A DNA stretch of 64,000 nt, taken from assembly GCF_008831285.2 (NCBI RefSeq), contig NC_045148.1, positions 11,326,183-11,390,182 of the forward strand, in the 5' to 3' direction. The notes below the pieces were generated by a model. That model saw nothing but the letters and a program-made list of their open reading frames with translations, made no database searches and was not told where the DNA came from. The position numbers and the translations under genes were made by a program. This DNA is from Nymphaea colorata (Eukaryota > Streptophyta > Magnoliopsida > Nymphaeales > Nymphaeaceae). This document shows, in pieces, positions 1 to 14,300 of the stretch. Positions within the stretch are counted from its first letter, which is position 1. Each line of letters begins with the position of its first letter.

Positions 1-621
1 GGCGTATAGGTCGGCCCTGACCGATACGCGTTGTTGGTTGACCGGGTATGCATGATTCATAATCCAGATGAAATGTTTTTTAGATATGTGATGTACACCT
101 TTTACAACATTGCTCTTAACGATGAAAGAATATGATGCCTCCATTTAAGAATTCTTTTGTCCTGGTTGTTTAATGTACATTTATTTGTTAGCTCAGTCTA
201 GTTGCCGTATAGACTTGTTACACAGAGATCATTTATAATTTCAAAGTTTTAAACTGTTTCCATGTTCATTTTTCACTTGTAATGATCAAATAATGCAATT
301 TCTCCTCTGAATTTTTAGTTTTATTTTTAAAAGTACATTTTATTGTTTCATTCCCCACAAAGAATGAACGTCTAATCATTAGCTTAGTTAGCATAGACGC
401 TGCAAACTAGGCTAAGAACTCATCATGAGGTTTTGTTAATTGGCCATTTGAACATTGAGGAGTCTTTGATATGAATTCTTTCTTTCGTTTCTTATATTTT
501 GCATGTTATCCTGCATGGTCCTGTTGTTGTTATCTAAATCATATTTTGTCATTAGTGGCTTTTTGCAGTTTCTCTTCAGTCGATCTTAAATGTTTTTTTA
601 TTAATCCTTTTTTTTTTTCAG
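1..621 (+). other. Upstream intron of the PIEZO gene (no exon seen)
   Basis: This stretch ends at a polypyrimidine tract and CAG acceptor (619-621) that opens the first visible PIEZO exon, so it is best read as intron. I searched it for the missing N-terminal PIEZO coding sequence and found none. Bases 3-28 form an imperfect inverted repeat (CGTATAGGTCGG against CTGACCGATACG), which may be the end of a transposable element cut by the window edge. Confidence 0.6.
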
Positions 622-3600
622 GCTTGAACCCACAAAATCTCCTGGAACTATTGTTTACTTCTTGGTTATACAGCTTGTGGTCGCTGCAATTTCTTTTTTT
701 GAAGTTCGCAGAATTAGGTTTGGTTATGAAATTCTGGAAGGGTCATGTTGTTGGGGAAGTAATTTATTTATGCAATCTATTGGTATGTGCTCTAGTCTGT
801 CCCTTTTCTCTCTAATTCTTATGAAATCTGTGCCTGGTGTGAACTAAAAAAATATATTAAAAGTTAAATCGGTGGAATAAGAGAAATCTTTTGCAGACCC
901 TTTATCAGGATTTGGCATTTGATAAAAAATTACTAGCAAAATTTATTTCTCTGGTTTGGAAAACAAGTTCCAAGGCCCAAATACCTATGTTTATAACATT
1001 TAACTTTATCTTGGGAGCCCAACTGGTCTATCCATTGGTTACATTTTATTTACATATGAATTGAGGGCAAAAGTTCCACCTTATTAGAAAAGTTCCTGTG
1101 TAAATGACAAAAAACTTCACGAAGGAAAACTGTGTTATGAGTGTTAGTTTTTTTTTCCATTCAAATAGTAGCTGTAGATGCATTTTCCATGTTGCAAGTC
1201 TTCTATAGGGATTTGTTACAAACATCTAAAGTTGAGAGAAACTTACATAATTGATGCTGTCCATATTTATAAGTAGCTTGGAAGGCAGACCCTTTTTACC
1301 CTGATTTAAAATGATTCAGGTAACGTGTAGCTGGCGAAGAACTTCTATTGGCTGCTTAAAAATAAATTAGAAAATATATTATAATGTCTCCATGGAGTGG
1401 AGTCCTTGCTTCAGTCATACCTTAATCAACTTTCTATCAATGGATCAAAATTATTCCACCAATAATAAGCAGCTGAGACATCTGCACAAATGGAGTAAAT
1501 TCACATAGAGAAAACAAATATCTGATTTCCAGTGCAAGTTTATTGGTACGAATGATTCTGGTAGATAATAATTTTGAAAGAGTTTAGAGAGTCTTCTTTT
1601 GCCAATGAAAAATTAGCATTTCTAGTTGGATTATGGTAAATAATTTGCTTTACTTTAAAGTTTTATTTCTCCTCATTTTTGTTATCTATAAATGCTCAAA
1701 TTTTGTTCTTTTTTTTTTCTTCTCAAGGTCAAGTTATACTGCAAATTTGATGCTATTGAATTTTATCATTTCCACATGAAGTGGAATCAGAATGCAAGAA
1801 TGCTCTTAGCTTCCCTATGTGGGACATTTGTGCCATTGCCGCATGTTTGTGTTGAATCTCTAATTTTTTTGTACATTCCATCTGGTTTTATTCCTACTAT
1901 ATGTCAATGCAGGTTCTCGCCTTAGGATCACTTGCTGCCTATTATTGCCTCCTGTCCAGTTAGTTGTTGGCATTACTCGTCCCTCTTGGGTTTCTCTTCC
2001 ATTCTTCTTGTGTAGCTGTATTGGTCTTGTTCACTGGTCACTTTCCAGCAACTTTTTGGGCCTTTTCTGGTAATACTCCATTTATTATTCATTCTTCTAT
2101 TTCTGATTATTGTATTGATGCCTAACTTAGTCATTCTGTTGTATAAGGTGGTGGAGGCCTCTGCTGCTTTATTCTGCTTTCAACATCGTAATGCTTTACA
2201 TATTCCAGCTTCCCATTCAGTTACCGAAGATAGCCCAAGTGTTGGCTGATTTCCTTGGGTTTTATAAAGCATCTGCAAGTTCAGAGTGGCTTGAAATTTT
2301 GTCTGGAATTTCACTTCTCTTGTTCTATTTCATGGTATGTGTTGCACTTGAGTTGCAGATTTTAACAGCAATAGGTTGAGCTAGCCTGGATTATTTGGAT
2401 GCTATAAGAAACCTTTGGGAGTTGCAATTTAGTTGTACTAGACAACAACCTTCAAGTTTGAGAGTGGCAGCTCGTTATTATATGGTTCCTTTTCTAAAAA
2501 GGATGGCAGCTACATAGTATTTTTCAGGACTTAGACTTGTATTTATATGGGCTGGAGGAACTATTCAGAAAATGAGAAAGTTGCAGGCATGGAAAATACT
2601 AGATTAGATTGCTTTTGTTATTGCAGGAACCGTGGTATGATGCTTTTGATCTTGATAATATTGTGTTAAAATATTGTAAAATTTAATAAGTTACTTTCGT
2701 GAGGATTCTTTAAAACTTAATTTCTTGTGGTATTCTTAGCCATGAAAGAAACATACAAATATATGGGCTAGGACATACTAGAAGGCTGAAATAGAAAACA
2801 GACACACACAGCATTTGAACCAATAGTTAAAGTTTCTGTTGTAAATGGTACTGCAGTTGATTACTCAAAAAAATATCTTCTTTAGATAATTGAAGAGGCT
2901 TCTTTGCATGGTCTCAAGCCTTTATGTATAATCTACAGCTTTCAAGTGCTAAACAAGACCTAGAAGAAATGGACTTCATAATGTCAATGCAAGAAAGCAG
3001 CTTGAGTGAACAGCTTCTACCATCAAGGCATTCATTTTTTATCAAACAATCGAGGTAATTTTGTCAGAAAATTGATGCATGTTGCTTGTTTCGTTCAAGA
3101 CTCTAGAACAGTTTCTTTGTTAAAAGATATGAATTATTCACTAGTGCATCTCCTAAAAATTATCCTATTGTATTTCTTTCCATCATTTGTACTTCTAGTA
3201 CTTTGCATCCTAGCAAACCTAAAATAAATTCTTGATCCAAGTTTCTTGGTGTTTCAGTAGTGTTTCATAGATTTGAGCACTAATTTGTGGTCCTAGGCGG
3301 TTTATTTGCTTCAATGTGAGTATCTTTTGGGGTTTGTACACGTCATGGAATAACTTTTGATCTCCATCAATAATAGCAAATGAATACTTTGGAGCATTTT
3401 CCTTTCTTCTCCTTTTCGAGAACATGAACCTGCACCATTTAATCTCCTTTGCTCTTATCAGGCTTAGGGCACATCATAAGCAATTCTTAAGTTGATTCAG
3501 TGACACCAATCTGATTCTCCTATTGTTTTTCCTTGTCCTTCTTTCATTTGTGATGACAGTCTCTCTTCTTAAATATTCATTTCATTTCTTGTCTTGGTTT

Positions 3601-6344
3601 TTCAATCAGATCTGGTGTGAAGCACACCAATGTATTCCTAAGGGGTTCGATCTTCCGAAATTTCAGTATCAATTTCTTCACTTATGGCTTTCCGGTAAGC
3701 AAATGCTAGTGTTCCTTTTTCTTACTTCCTGATTTTACATTTACTAGTGAAGTTCTGAGGTTCCACAGAATGAGATGGTTACTGAACACAACCTGTTATT
3801 CTCGTGAAAAAGAAATCAAGTAGTAGCTTATTGTCAACCTAGTGCTGGTACAACGGATGCATGTGTAAAGAAGAGCTCAAGACTATGAGTTTCATTTACT
3901 TTGCAATACAAATACATAAGCTTGTAGAGGTTGATTCTCTTACATAACCTTTTAGAGTTTGGCCTTTTGTTTGGCTATTTGAATAAAAGTACAAATCTGA
4001 AAACTATGTGCTTGTGATGTCTACCCTTTTGTTTGGCTATTTGAATAAAAGTACAAATCTGAAAACTATGTGCTTGTGATGTCTATGTAATAAATACACA
4101 ATTGAAAATCTTATAAATGAAATAGAAAAAGGTTAAGAAAAAAGATGTATTCTAACTGTCCACGTTACTTTGAAGTTTGAAACATGAAAAATGCCCTCAG
4201 GCAGAATGAAGCCTGTTGTTCTCATTTCCACAATAAATTTAAGATGATGAAGAAGGAAACATTTTCGAACATCAAAATGGAAGTGCAAAGTAGAATTCTA
4301 TCCTTAATGGACAAATCAAAATCTGAGAGCACTGAAGTGAAACTTGATAGTAGAGAACAACCAGATAAAGAACAAAGAAACTAAGCTTAACTAATCTAAA
4401 GATATCTGCGGGTATTTTCTCTAGAAGAATAGTCATATAATAGGTGCACATTAGATTGGCATAAGATCTGCATGTGTATGGATTCTACTGTCTACAATTT
4501 TTGCAGCCAAGCTGTTGTCTGACTGATTCTCACAATTCTGGCCACACAGATATAGCCAGACAGTTCAAAATTATATATTTTAAAGAAAATAACCGAAATC
4601 CGTTGTGTAGACCAAATTTTATGGCTTCGTCAACTTAAAACCATTGATTTCACAAAATCCAATCTACGTTGAATTTAGTGGTTTCTTTTGGAAACATGCA
4701 GCTTGAACGATCCATCCATATTGGTGGAATTGACTGGACACACGCACACATACGTTACTATAGTCAAGTTAATTAATTAAAGAAAGTATAACTAAGAGAA
4801 TAGTTTCCTCTTCAATCAGAAAAATGGCAGGTTCCATATTCAAGTATTCAATTTCCATTTAAATCAGAAAAATGGAACGTCCCATATTCAAGTATTCAAC
4901 TTCTCTTGGTATATTTTGTCCCATTTCTGTCAAACGTCGCACATCCTTATCTGCCCTATGTTATATCTCATGGATGCATAGTTCACTTTTCACTTACTTT
5001 AACTTCATTATGGCTCATCCATAAAACTTTCAGTGACAAAAATTACAGGTGTCATTACTTGCTCTTTCCTTTTGGAGCTTCAATTTTGCAAGTCTATGTG
5101 CTTTTGGATTGGTAGCATATGTTGGCTATATATTATATGCCTTCCCTTCATTGTTTCGTTTGCATCGGCTGAATGGATTGCTCCTCGTTTTCATCCTCCT
5201 TTGGGCTGCAAGTACCTATGTCTTCAATGTGGCATTCACACTTCTGAACCGAAAATTACGAAAGGTATTTACTAGTACTTGGCGAATTGAGATTTTGCAT
5301 GTTTGCTTTTTGCATCATCTAATGAAACACTTGCAAGCTTTTTACGTGACCACTTATTTTTCTAAGATTTGCATTCAGGATATGGAAATTTGGGAAACTA
5401 TTGGTCTATGGCACTATCCTATACCAGGTTTCTTTCTACTTGCACAGTTTTGCCTTGGGGTACTAGTAGCTATGGGTAATCTTGTCAACAACTCAGTTTT
5501 CCTGTACCTGTCTGATGGAGGCACTCAAGCTTCAAGTGGTGATGCTACTGTTGAGGGTGAGGAATGTTTGTTTTTATCTTATAGAAATCTTGTGCAACCA
5601 CAGAATTAGCGCTTTTGACAGGTTTAGAACTTTTTTTTGTCTTGTCCTGAACTGACTGAAATTTTTAGTCACTTTTTGCTTTTTAAGTGGCTTCTAGTTT
5701 GTATTCCTCCTTACCTGGCCTTGCTCGGAGTAAGATATTTGTTTCCTACAGTAAATTTTGACTCCATATACCATGTGCATATATGGCCTTGGGTTTGTTC
5801 AGCTCAGTATTATAGCAGTTAGGTGGATTTTGCTGGAGTATTATTGTCCAATACTTTGTTGTAGAACAATAACTTCTGCTGATTGTCTTTTGGTCCTTTG
5901 GATTTTGGGGCTGATCTAGTGCCTACACTTTATTTTGATGGCAGAAAAAGAGGAGACCAAGGTGCTTTTTGTTGCTACAATTGCTTGGGGATTGCGCAAG
6001 TGCTCTCGAGCCATTACTCTGTTTTTGATATTTCTTCTTGCAATGAAGCCGGGATTTATCCATTCCATCTACAGTATGTTTCTCATATCTGCCTTTCAGA
6101 AACATTTTTCTTTGTTTATGATATTGTCTGTGCATAGGAGATTGATACCCTCTCCAGATAGGAGATTGATACCCTCTCCAGATAGGAGATTGATGCAATC
6201 TATGCATTTGAAATTCTTTTTCGGGTGTAGTCTACATTGATAGTTTTCAGCTATGTCACATAGGTACGAGTACGGGTGCCGGTGCGGGTACGGGTACGAA
6301 TCATTTTTAAAAAACTTTGGTGCAGGGGTATGGCCGTACATACA

Positions 6345-6393
<49 letters not shown>

Positions 6394-8280
6394 ACACACA
6401 TATATATATATATATAAAATCACAAACAGAATAACATATTCATAAACTTAATGGACTCTCAAAGTGCCGCTTAAGCAACGATCGAAAGCCCTAATCAAAA
6501 GATGAATAAAGTCCTCCCAACCAATACATAGTAAAATGATCTGTCACAGCAGTAGAGAATAAAGGAGGAGAAACCAGAACAGAGAGAGCTGGGATCTGTC
6601 ATGTGCCCAGAAAACTGATGCTACTACGTATTAAAATGCTTAGGTTCAGCCATTTCCGTCAATCACTTAACAATAACTATAATTTTTTGTGTTGAAAAAA
6701 TTCATACCCTATAAAAATGTGTTGTTTATGACAACACATATTATTGCCGCGGCACACGCCTTTTGGGTCGCCGGGTTCTAAACGGCAACCACATGCTATT
6801 GTCTAGAATATGAAAGGAAAATGGAATATGGAAAACTTGTGAGCCACAGAGAGAGAGAGAGAGAGATTGTGGATGGAGAATCTGGTGATTGGTGGTGATG
6901 GTCGGAGAGATGAGAGATCAATAAAAGAAGCAGAAGCACAAACAAAAGCTCCGAAGCTCGGCAGGCGATGGAAGGCTCGGAAGCTCGACAGAAAATGAAA
7001 AAATTCCGTCGCCGGTCGCTGCCTTCCGTCGCCGGTCGCTGCCTGCTGCCTCCTTCCGTCGCCTACAGCCACCGGTTGCCGCCCCTGCCTTCGCCGGTCG
7101 CCGCTGCCTTCGTCGGTGAGAGATGAATTAATGAAGCCAAACGAAATGAAAAAGGGGGAATAGGGTTTCGAAAAATTTCACGTTACAATAGTTTAAAACG
7201 TTAAAATGAAAAAACGTTAAAATTTAAAACGGACAACTTTAGACTCGGTCAACTTTGACCGAGTCTGAAAACAAACGAAGGTAGACTTGGGTGCGTTGAC
7301 CGCACCCGGTTCGGTCAACACCTCATTAATGGCGTACCCAGTACAGTACCCGTACCGGTACCGGTGTCGTACCGGTACCGTGCGGGTACTCCTCCTTAAG
7401 AGGAGTACCCGTGTGACATAGGTTTTCAGTGATTAGTTCTCTTTTCTGTGTAATTTTTTTTTTCACTCGACTAGTTAGTGTTAATGTTTGGGTGCTTCTA
7501 AGTTTATGATTTTATATTAGAAGATCTATGGTTCACATGTTCATGCTCAGAAGTCCGAACAAAAGCTGGAAAGCCAAATAAAATGCTGCAACTTTCTTAG
7601 AACCAAGGAGATCACCTAGATTTTGCAAGTTTTGGACTTATATGAACTTATTTTTGCCATGATATCTTCCCTTGTAACAGAGACTCCCTCTCTCTTTCTA
7701 AGCCTGCATAATATCATGCCCAAGACAAGCCAGAGGTCATATCTATGGTGTAACTCATTTTGACCATTTACTCTTTTTACATGCATATTATTAAATAGAA
7801 TGATCATTGTAAAACAGTAAAAGGACCGAGCACATCACCATTTCAGGGCAAAAATGGAACTTTATCCATTAATTTGACTCTAAAATTTCACTTGCAACCT
7901 ATGTCATATGGGTTCTGGTGCAGTGCCACATGGTACAGGGCTATTTCGATAAGCTTGGGTGTGTGGAACAGCTATATATATACACACACATACACACAAT
8001 GACGTGATTTATGTTAAAGTGAGATTGTAGGAATGATTAACAAATAGTCAACACTTATAAAACATAAACATATGCTAACTAGCACAGGGTGACCTTGGTT
8101 GACCTCAACAAGACTCAAATTCAGCTCGGCTAATCTCAAGCTGGGCTGGGTATGAGTGCATATTTCAAAAGGAGGGCAGTGTGAGCTTGGAAACCATAAC
8201 CTTTTACTTGACCCCAAGGGATGGCCATTGTAAAGGTTTTTTTCTTTTTCTGTTATAACTGTGTAATACATTCTCCCCCC

Positions 8281-8326
<46 letters not shown>

Positions 8327-11300
8327 GTCTAAATGAGCCTAATCAAGCTTTCATGAGTCACGCGTATACAACTTCAGCTCGACTCATTTAATTAGTTTAT
8401 CCTGCCTCAAACTCCACTCATTTAATAAATGATTAGATCTTGAACTTGGCTTATACGAGTTGAGCTTGAGCCTAGCTTCAGTTGCTCGATTCTTTGTGCT
8501 GCCCTAAGAAGATGCTATCAAACAGTTGATACAGTTGTTAGTCTTTTACTTTGTGTTCATGGCCCATATCTCTTGCCTCTGCATAGCTGTATCACTTGTA
8601 TGGACTCTCTTCTTTTCATAAACCAAAAGGAGTTTATGCAAAGAATGTCTGGAATGTTTCATAGAACCAATGGTGGAGTTCTGTCAGATAAGACTGCAGG
8701 TACTGGTATCTTAACCAGGACCAAGGAGCCATTTGTAAATAAGTCTTATTTGTGAGGACTTTGTCTAGTTTCTTATACATGTTCATGACAGTTGTTGAAG
8801 TTCATGTAAATTTCTTTCGGTGCTAATTGCTAACTATATATGTCTTTCTTTGTTTCAGTGATCTTCTTCTTAGTGTATATCTTGAGCCACTCAATTAGCA
8901 GAAAAGTTCGACAATCTTTGATACTTCTATGTGAGGCACATTTTGCTTTGCTGTATATCCTTAATCTCAACATGATCTCTAAGGCTTTGAAGCACAAAGG
9001 TTCTGTTATAACCGAAATCTTATCACAGCTCGGTACTTCCCTTTTTCTGTTGCTTTGGTTTATCTTTGGCTTCAAAGCATCTTTAGTAAAAGTTTTGTTT
9101 GTTCGTGATATATGTATATATTAATTTATTTTTATTTGTACAGACGTGTGTGTGTGTGTGTGTGTGGAAGGGAGAGAAGGGAGGGGGGGGGAGAGAGAGA
9201 TTTGTATTTCCTATCTTCTAATCTTCTGACGAATGTAAATTCTGTTTCCTAAGACCACTTTTATCTTCTCTTTGCAGGTCTCTTAGATCGTGTTACTGCC
9301 CTGGACTTTCTAAAGATTGTGGTGCTTTTGTGTTTTTGTGCTATTCAGAACCATGGATTCAAGATGCTATATTCTTTTTCTGATATTCTGCAGCACACTT
9401 CACATCCTCCCATTGGCTTCAGTATTTTGAAAGCTGGCCTTAGCAAATCAGTTCTCCTCTCTGTTTATTCGTCTCCAACTGCTAGGGATAGTCAGTTTCG
9501 CAGTTTTTCTTTTTCACACGGTATAGCTGCATCTGAGTTTGATGTTGAATCATCTCCTAGTAAATTTTCTGCACTGTCATTGTCGGACCTTCGTCTTATG
9601 ATTTTTCCCTTGTTTTTTTGGATATGGAATCATCTACAGGAAAAAGTTTCTACTGCAGCATTTGTTATATGCTTCTTATGTTTTTGCATTGTCTTTTCTT
9701 GTTCTGTTATCAGAGAAGTGGGTGGCAACATATCTCAGTGCGATTGGGGAGAAATTCCTATCAACATACCGGTCATATGGGACATACATTGCCTTCTTGA
9801 CTATTTTGCTTACGGTCTACTTGGTGGTTCCTAATTATATATCTTTTGGATACCTTTTCTTTCTTCAATTTTGGATTATTGGCAGACAACTTGTGGAGAA
9901 GACAAGAAGGCGCCTATGGTTACCTTTAAAGGCATATGCCATCTTGGTTTTTGTATTCACTTACAGCTTAAGTGTCTTTCCCAGCTTTCAGCTCTGGATT
10001 TCACGGATTGTGAATCTTTATACACAGCTGGGATATGACCCCAAAGCCTCACTGTTGGAGAATGTCTGGGAATCGTTATCTGTTCTGATTGTAATGCAAC
10101 TTTATAGTTATGAGAGAAGACAGAGCAGGTATCATGATAAATCTGTCAGTTGCTACTTGCATGAAATCGGCGTTCTTGGGTTCCTCAAAAGGTTACTGGC
10201 CTGGCACAGTGAGAAAATCTTATCTGTATCAGTATTTTATGCTTCTGTATCTCCAATAAGTGCATTTAGTTTCATCTATCTTTTAGCACTGGTTGTCTGT
10301 TCAGTTTTACCTAAAGCTTCTCGTATTCCATCCAAGTTTTTCTTGGTTTATACAGGCATTCTTGTTACTTTTGAATACCTTTTCCAGATGTGGGGCAGAG
10401 ATGCAGAAATGTTTCCTGGTCAGAAGTATGCAAATTTGTCTGTCTTTCTTGGACTACAAGTATTCAGTTCTGGATTTTGGGGAATTGAAGCAGGTTTGAG
10501 GGGGAAAATACTTGTTATTGTTGCATGTACTCTTCAGTATAATGTTTTTCACTGGATAGAGAAGATGCCCAGCACTTTGAAAAATTCTGGAAAATGGGAA
10601 GAGCCTTGCCATCTATTTGTATTACGTGAACACACTCCAGCTAGTACTTCTGTTTCTTTGCATTCAACTGACATCTCTCCAGCATCTGCAAACAAGAGGG
10701 CTTCAAGCTTTAGCTTATCGCCATGTTTTATCTCACAAAGAAATCAGGATTCGGGATCTGTGCATGTTGATGCTGGAGGTTTGGACAATCAAGCAAGAAG
10801 TTCATGTGGATCTGCAAATGGAGGTTCCCATGAAAGTCACCAGTGGCGTAGGAAGTCCATACATGTCCTTAGAAAAGCAAGATTTGATATGCAGATGAAA
10901 ACATTGAGAATATTTATGAACTATTGGACAGAAAATGTGTTTAATCTGTTTGGCTTAGAGATAAACATGATTGCATTGTTGCTTGCAAGCTTTACCGTGT
11001 TAAATGCCATGTCACTGTTCTACATTTTATGCCTTGTTGCTTGTATTCTGTTAAGTCGGCGGCTCGTCCACAAGCTATGGCCTTTATTCTTTGTCCTTTT
11101 TGCAACAATTTTAATTACTGAATATTTTGCCGTCTGGAAACATCTGATGCCTTGGAATCAAGTGGTACCTCGCAAGGAAGAAATATGCTGCCATGATTGC
11201 TGGAGCAAGTTCAATGCAAATTTTGACTACTGCAAAAGCTGCTGGCTAGGTGATACTCTATATAATTATTGTCATCTAAAGTGTTTTATTTGCTTCCTAG

Positions 11301-14300
11301 ATGAGTCATCACTTGTTCTTAAGAAGTGACTTGTAATTTGTTTTTGTGCAGGAACCATTGTGGATGATCCAAAAATGCTAATAAGCTACTACTTGGTTTT
11401 CATTTTTGCATCTTTTAAGCTTCGTGCGGACCATTTATCAAATTTCAATGAATCAAATGCATATCCTCAAATGGTACCTCATCGGAGCAATCCTTTGGTC
11501 TGGGGGGACCTTTCATTTGAAATTAAAAGCGAGTGGACCATTCTTGACTATCTGAAACTTTATTCTTATTGTCATTTGCTGGATGTAGTTCTCTGCCTGA
11601 TACTTGTTACTGGGACCCTAGAATATGATATCCTACATCTTGGATATCTTGGTTTTGCTCTGGTATTTTTTCGTATGAGGCTTGAAATACTGAAGAAGAA
11701 AAACAAGATTTTCAAGTACTTGCGCATGTACAATTTTGCTGTTATTGTTCTGTCGCTTGCCTACCAATCTCCCTTTTTTGGTGGCACAGTTGTTGAAAAA
11801 TGTGAAACGATAGGTTTTATATATGAAGTCATTGGATTCTATAAATATGATTATGGATTCAGAATCACATCTCGTTCTGCATTGGTTGAGATAATCATCT
11901 TCATATTAGTATCTGCACAATCATACATATTTCGCTTGAGAGAATTTGATTATGTGTCACGATATCTTGAGGCTGAACAAATTGATGCCATATGGCGTGC
12001 TAAAACAAAAAAAGCTGCTTGGAGGACTGCTCAGCTGCAGCATATTCGTAAACTGGAAGAGCAGAAACGCCAACGCAATTTACAGGTTGAGAAAATGAAA
12101 GCTGAAATGCTCAATCTGCAGAATCAGCTTGACAGTATTAATTCACCAGGGAAATGCAGCAGCCCTTGTCCAGAGGTTGAAGTTGGTCAGCAGAAGCATT
12201 CTCTTCTTTATCAGCGTAAAGTGCCTAAAGCTCCAACTGAAGAGGAACAGGTAAACAAGGAAACAAAACTGAATCATGATGGTATTTCTCTCAACCGTTC
12301 TGGTTATACGTCCAAGTCGAAGATTTCTGAAGCCGAGAATAATATACCACCTGGAAGGAATCACATTCAAGATTTGGATTCTTCAGAACTGATGTCATCA
12401 TATAGCTTCGGTGATTCTTCTTTTTGTGAGATCACTGAAATTGATGAAAAAAATGAAAATACAATTGATAGTTCAAATCTGAGGGAGAAAAAGAAAGTCA
12501 GCAATAAGGAAAACCCTTTGATATCTGCTGTACATCTTATAGGTGATGGTGTTTCTCAAGTCCAGTCCCTTGGAAATCAAGCAGTTACTAATATTGTAAG
12601 CTTCTTGAATATAGAGAATGATGAGTCTCATTCAAATGAAAATGCGGAGGATGTGGAATATGGTGAATTGCTGGCTCAGAGACATTCAGGGATTCCCGGA
12701 CATGAACATCTGGACCGGACATCTTCAAATCTTTCAAGTAGTGAAAATGTTCTGTTCAGTACACAAATTGGGAAAATCTTCCAATACATATGGACCAAAA
12801 TGCAAGCCAATAATGATGCTGTGTGTTTCTCTTGCTTTATTCTTGTATTCCTTTGGAACTTCAGTGTGCTGTCAATGGTTTACCTTGCAGCGTTGTTCTT
12901 GTATGCACTATGCGTGAATCCGGGTCCTGGTCATGCATTCTGGGTTATCATGTTAATCTACACTGAGGTCAACATACTGGTGCAGTATTTGTATCAGATA
13001 ATTATTCAACATTGTGCCCTGAATTTTCATCCTGATCTTTTATCAAGGTTGGGCTTTCCTGCTCATAGAATCACATCGTCATTTGTTGTCAGCACCCTGC
13101 CTCTTTTCCTGGTATATATATCAACCCTCTTACAAAGTTCTATTACTGCCAAAGATGGTGACTATGCATCAGTTTCAGGTTTCAAGGACTTTGGTAGGCA
13201 ACTCCTTTATCATGATGAGGTGTTTCTGCAGTATGGATTAATGGAATGGTTAAAACATCTTGCATCACCTGTCATGAATCTATTGAAAATAGTAAGACAA
13301 AGCTTTTTTAGCTACTGGAGGTCTCTTATACATGGATCAGAGGCCCCTCCATATTTTGTTCAACTGTCTTTGAAAGTTGATGTGCCACCTGAATATGAAA
13401 TACAACTTGATAGAATAGAATCGGGAATCAACAATCTGCTTAAAGCAGCTCATAATGAAAGATGTGATAGAAAATCTTTTGGTGCCAGCCATTCTTATAG
13501 TCATGTTCGTGTTCAAAGCATTGAAAGAAGCCCAGAAAGCTCTGATGTGGTTTTGGCAGTTTTTGAAGTCATGTATGCTTCCCCTTTGACAGAGTGCGCT
13601 GCAAGTGATTGGCATACATCACTTACTCCAGCTGCAGATGTTGCATCTGAAATTCTTAGAGCTCAAGCAATTGGCCTTGTTGAGGAGTCTGGGTTTCCTT
13701 ACTCCATAATATCTGTCATTGCTGGAGGAAAAAGAGAAATTGACCTTTACGCGTACATTTTTGGGGCAGACATGGCAACATTTTTTCTCGTTGCTGTTCT
13801 ATATCAATCTGCTATTAAAAACAACAGCAAGTTTCTTGATGTATATCAGCTTGAAGATCAATTCCCTAAAGAATTTGTATTTGTTTTGATGGTAAGAATC
13901 TTATTCCGTAGCTAAATTATCATGATTTTGTTTATTGAGGGTCAGGAAAGTCTACATGTACACATATTACTTTTGTTTGGATTGATTGTTATTTGTTTCG
14001 TTGTTTCTGTTTTTAGATGCATTTACCTACCAAATGTGATTGTACATTTGATACTCATTAATGTGTATGTTGTTTGCAGGTTCTGTTTTTCCTCATTGTT
14101 CTTGATCGCATTATCTATCTTTGCTCATTTGCTGTGGCAAAAGTTATTTTCTACTTGTCCAATCTTGTTCTGTTTACATACTCTGTGACCGAGTATGCTT
14201 GGTACTTGGAGCTTACCAGACAACAGGGAGGAGGTTTGGCACTTCGTGCAATCTATCTCACAAAAGCAGTTTCCTTAGTGCTTCAGGCTTTGCAGATCAG

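Noticed and set aside
3219-3425. Minus-strand 68-aa ORF inside a PIEZO intron
   Set aside because: It has no recognisable motif and lies between two well-supported PIEZO exons; it looks like a chance ORF.
6803-7072. Minus-strand 89-aa ORF within the hAT-like element
   Set aside because: The ORF is driven by GC-rich repetitive GTCGCCGGTCGC sequence and a GA repeat. It has no transposase motif, so I treat it as non-coding element interior.
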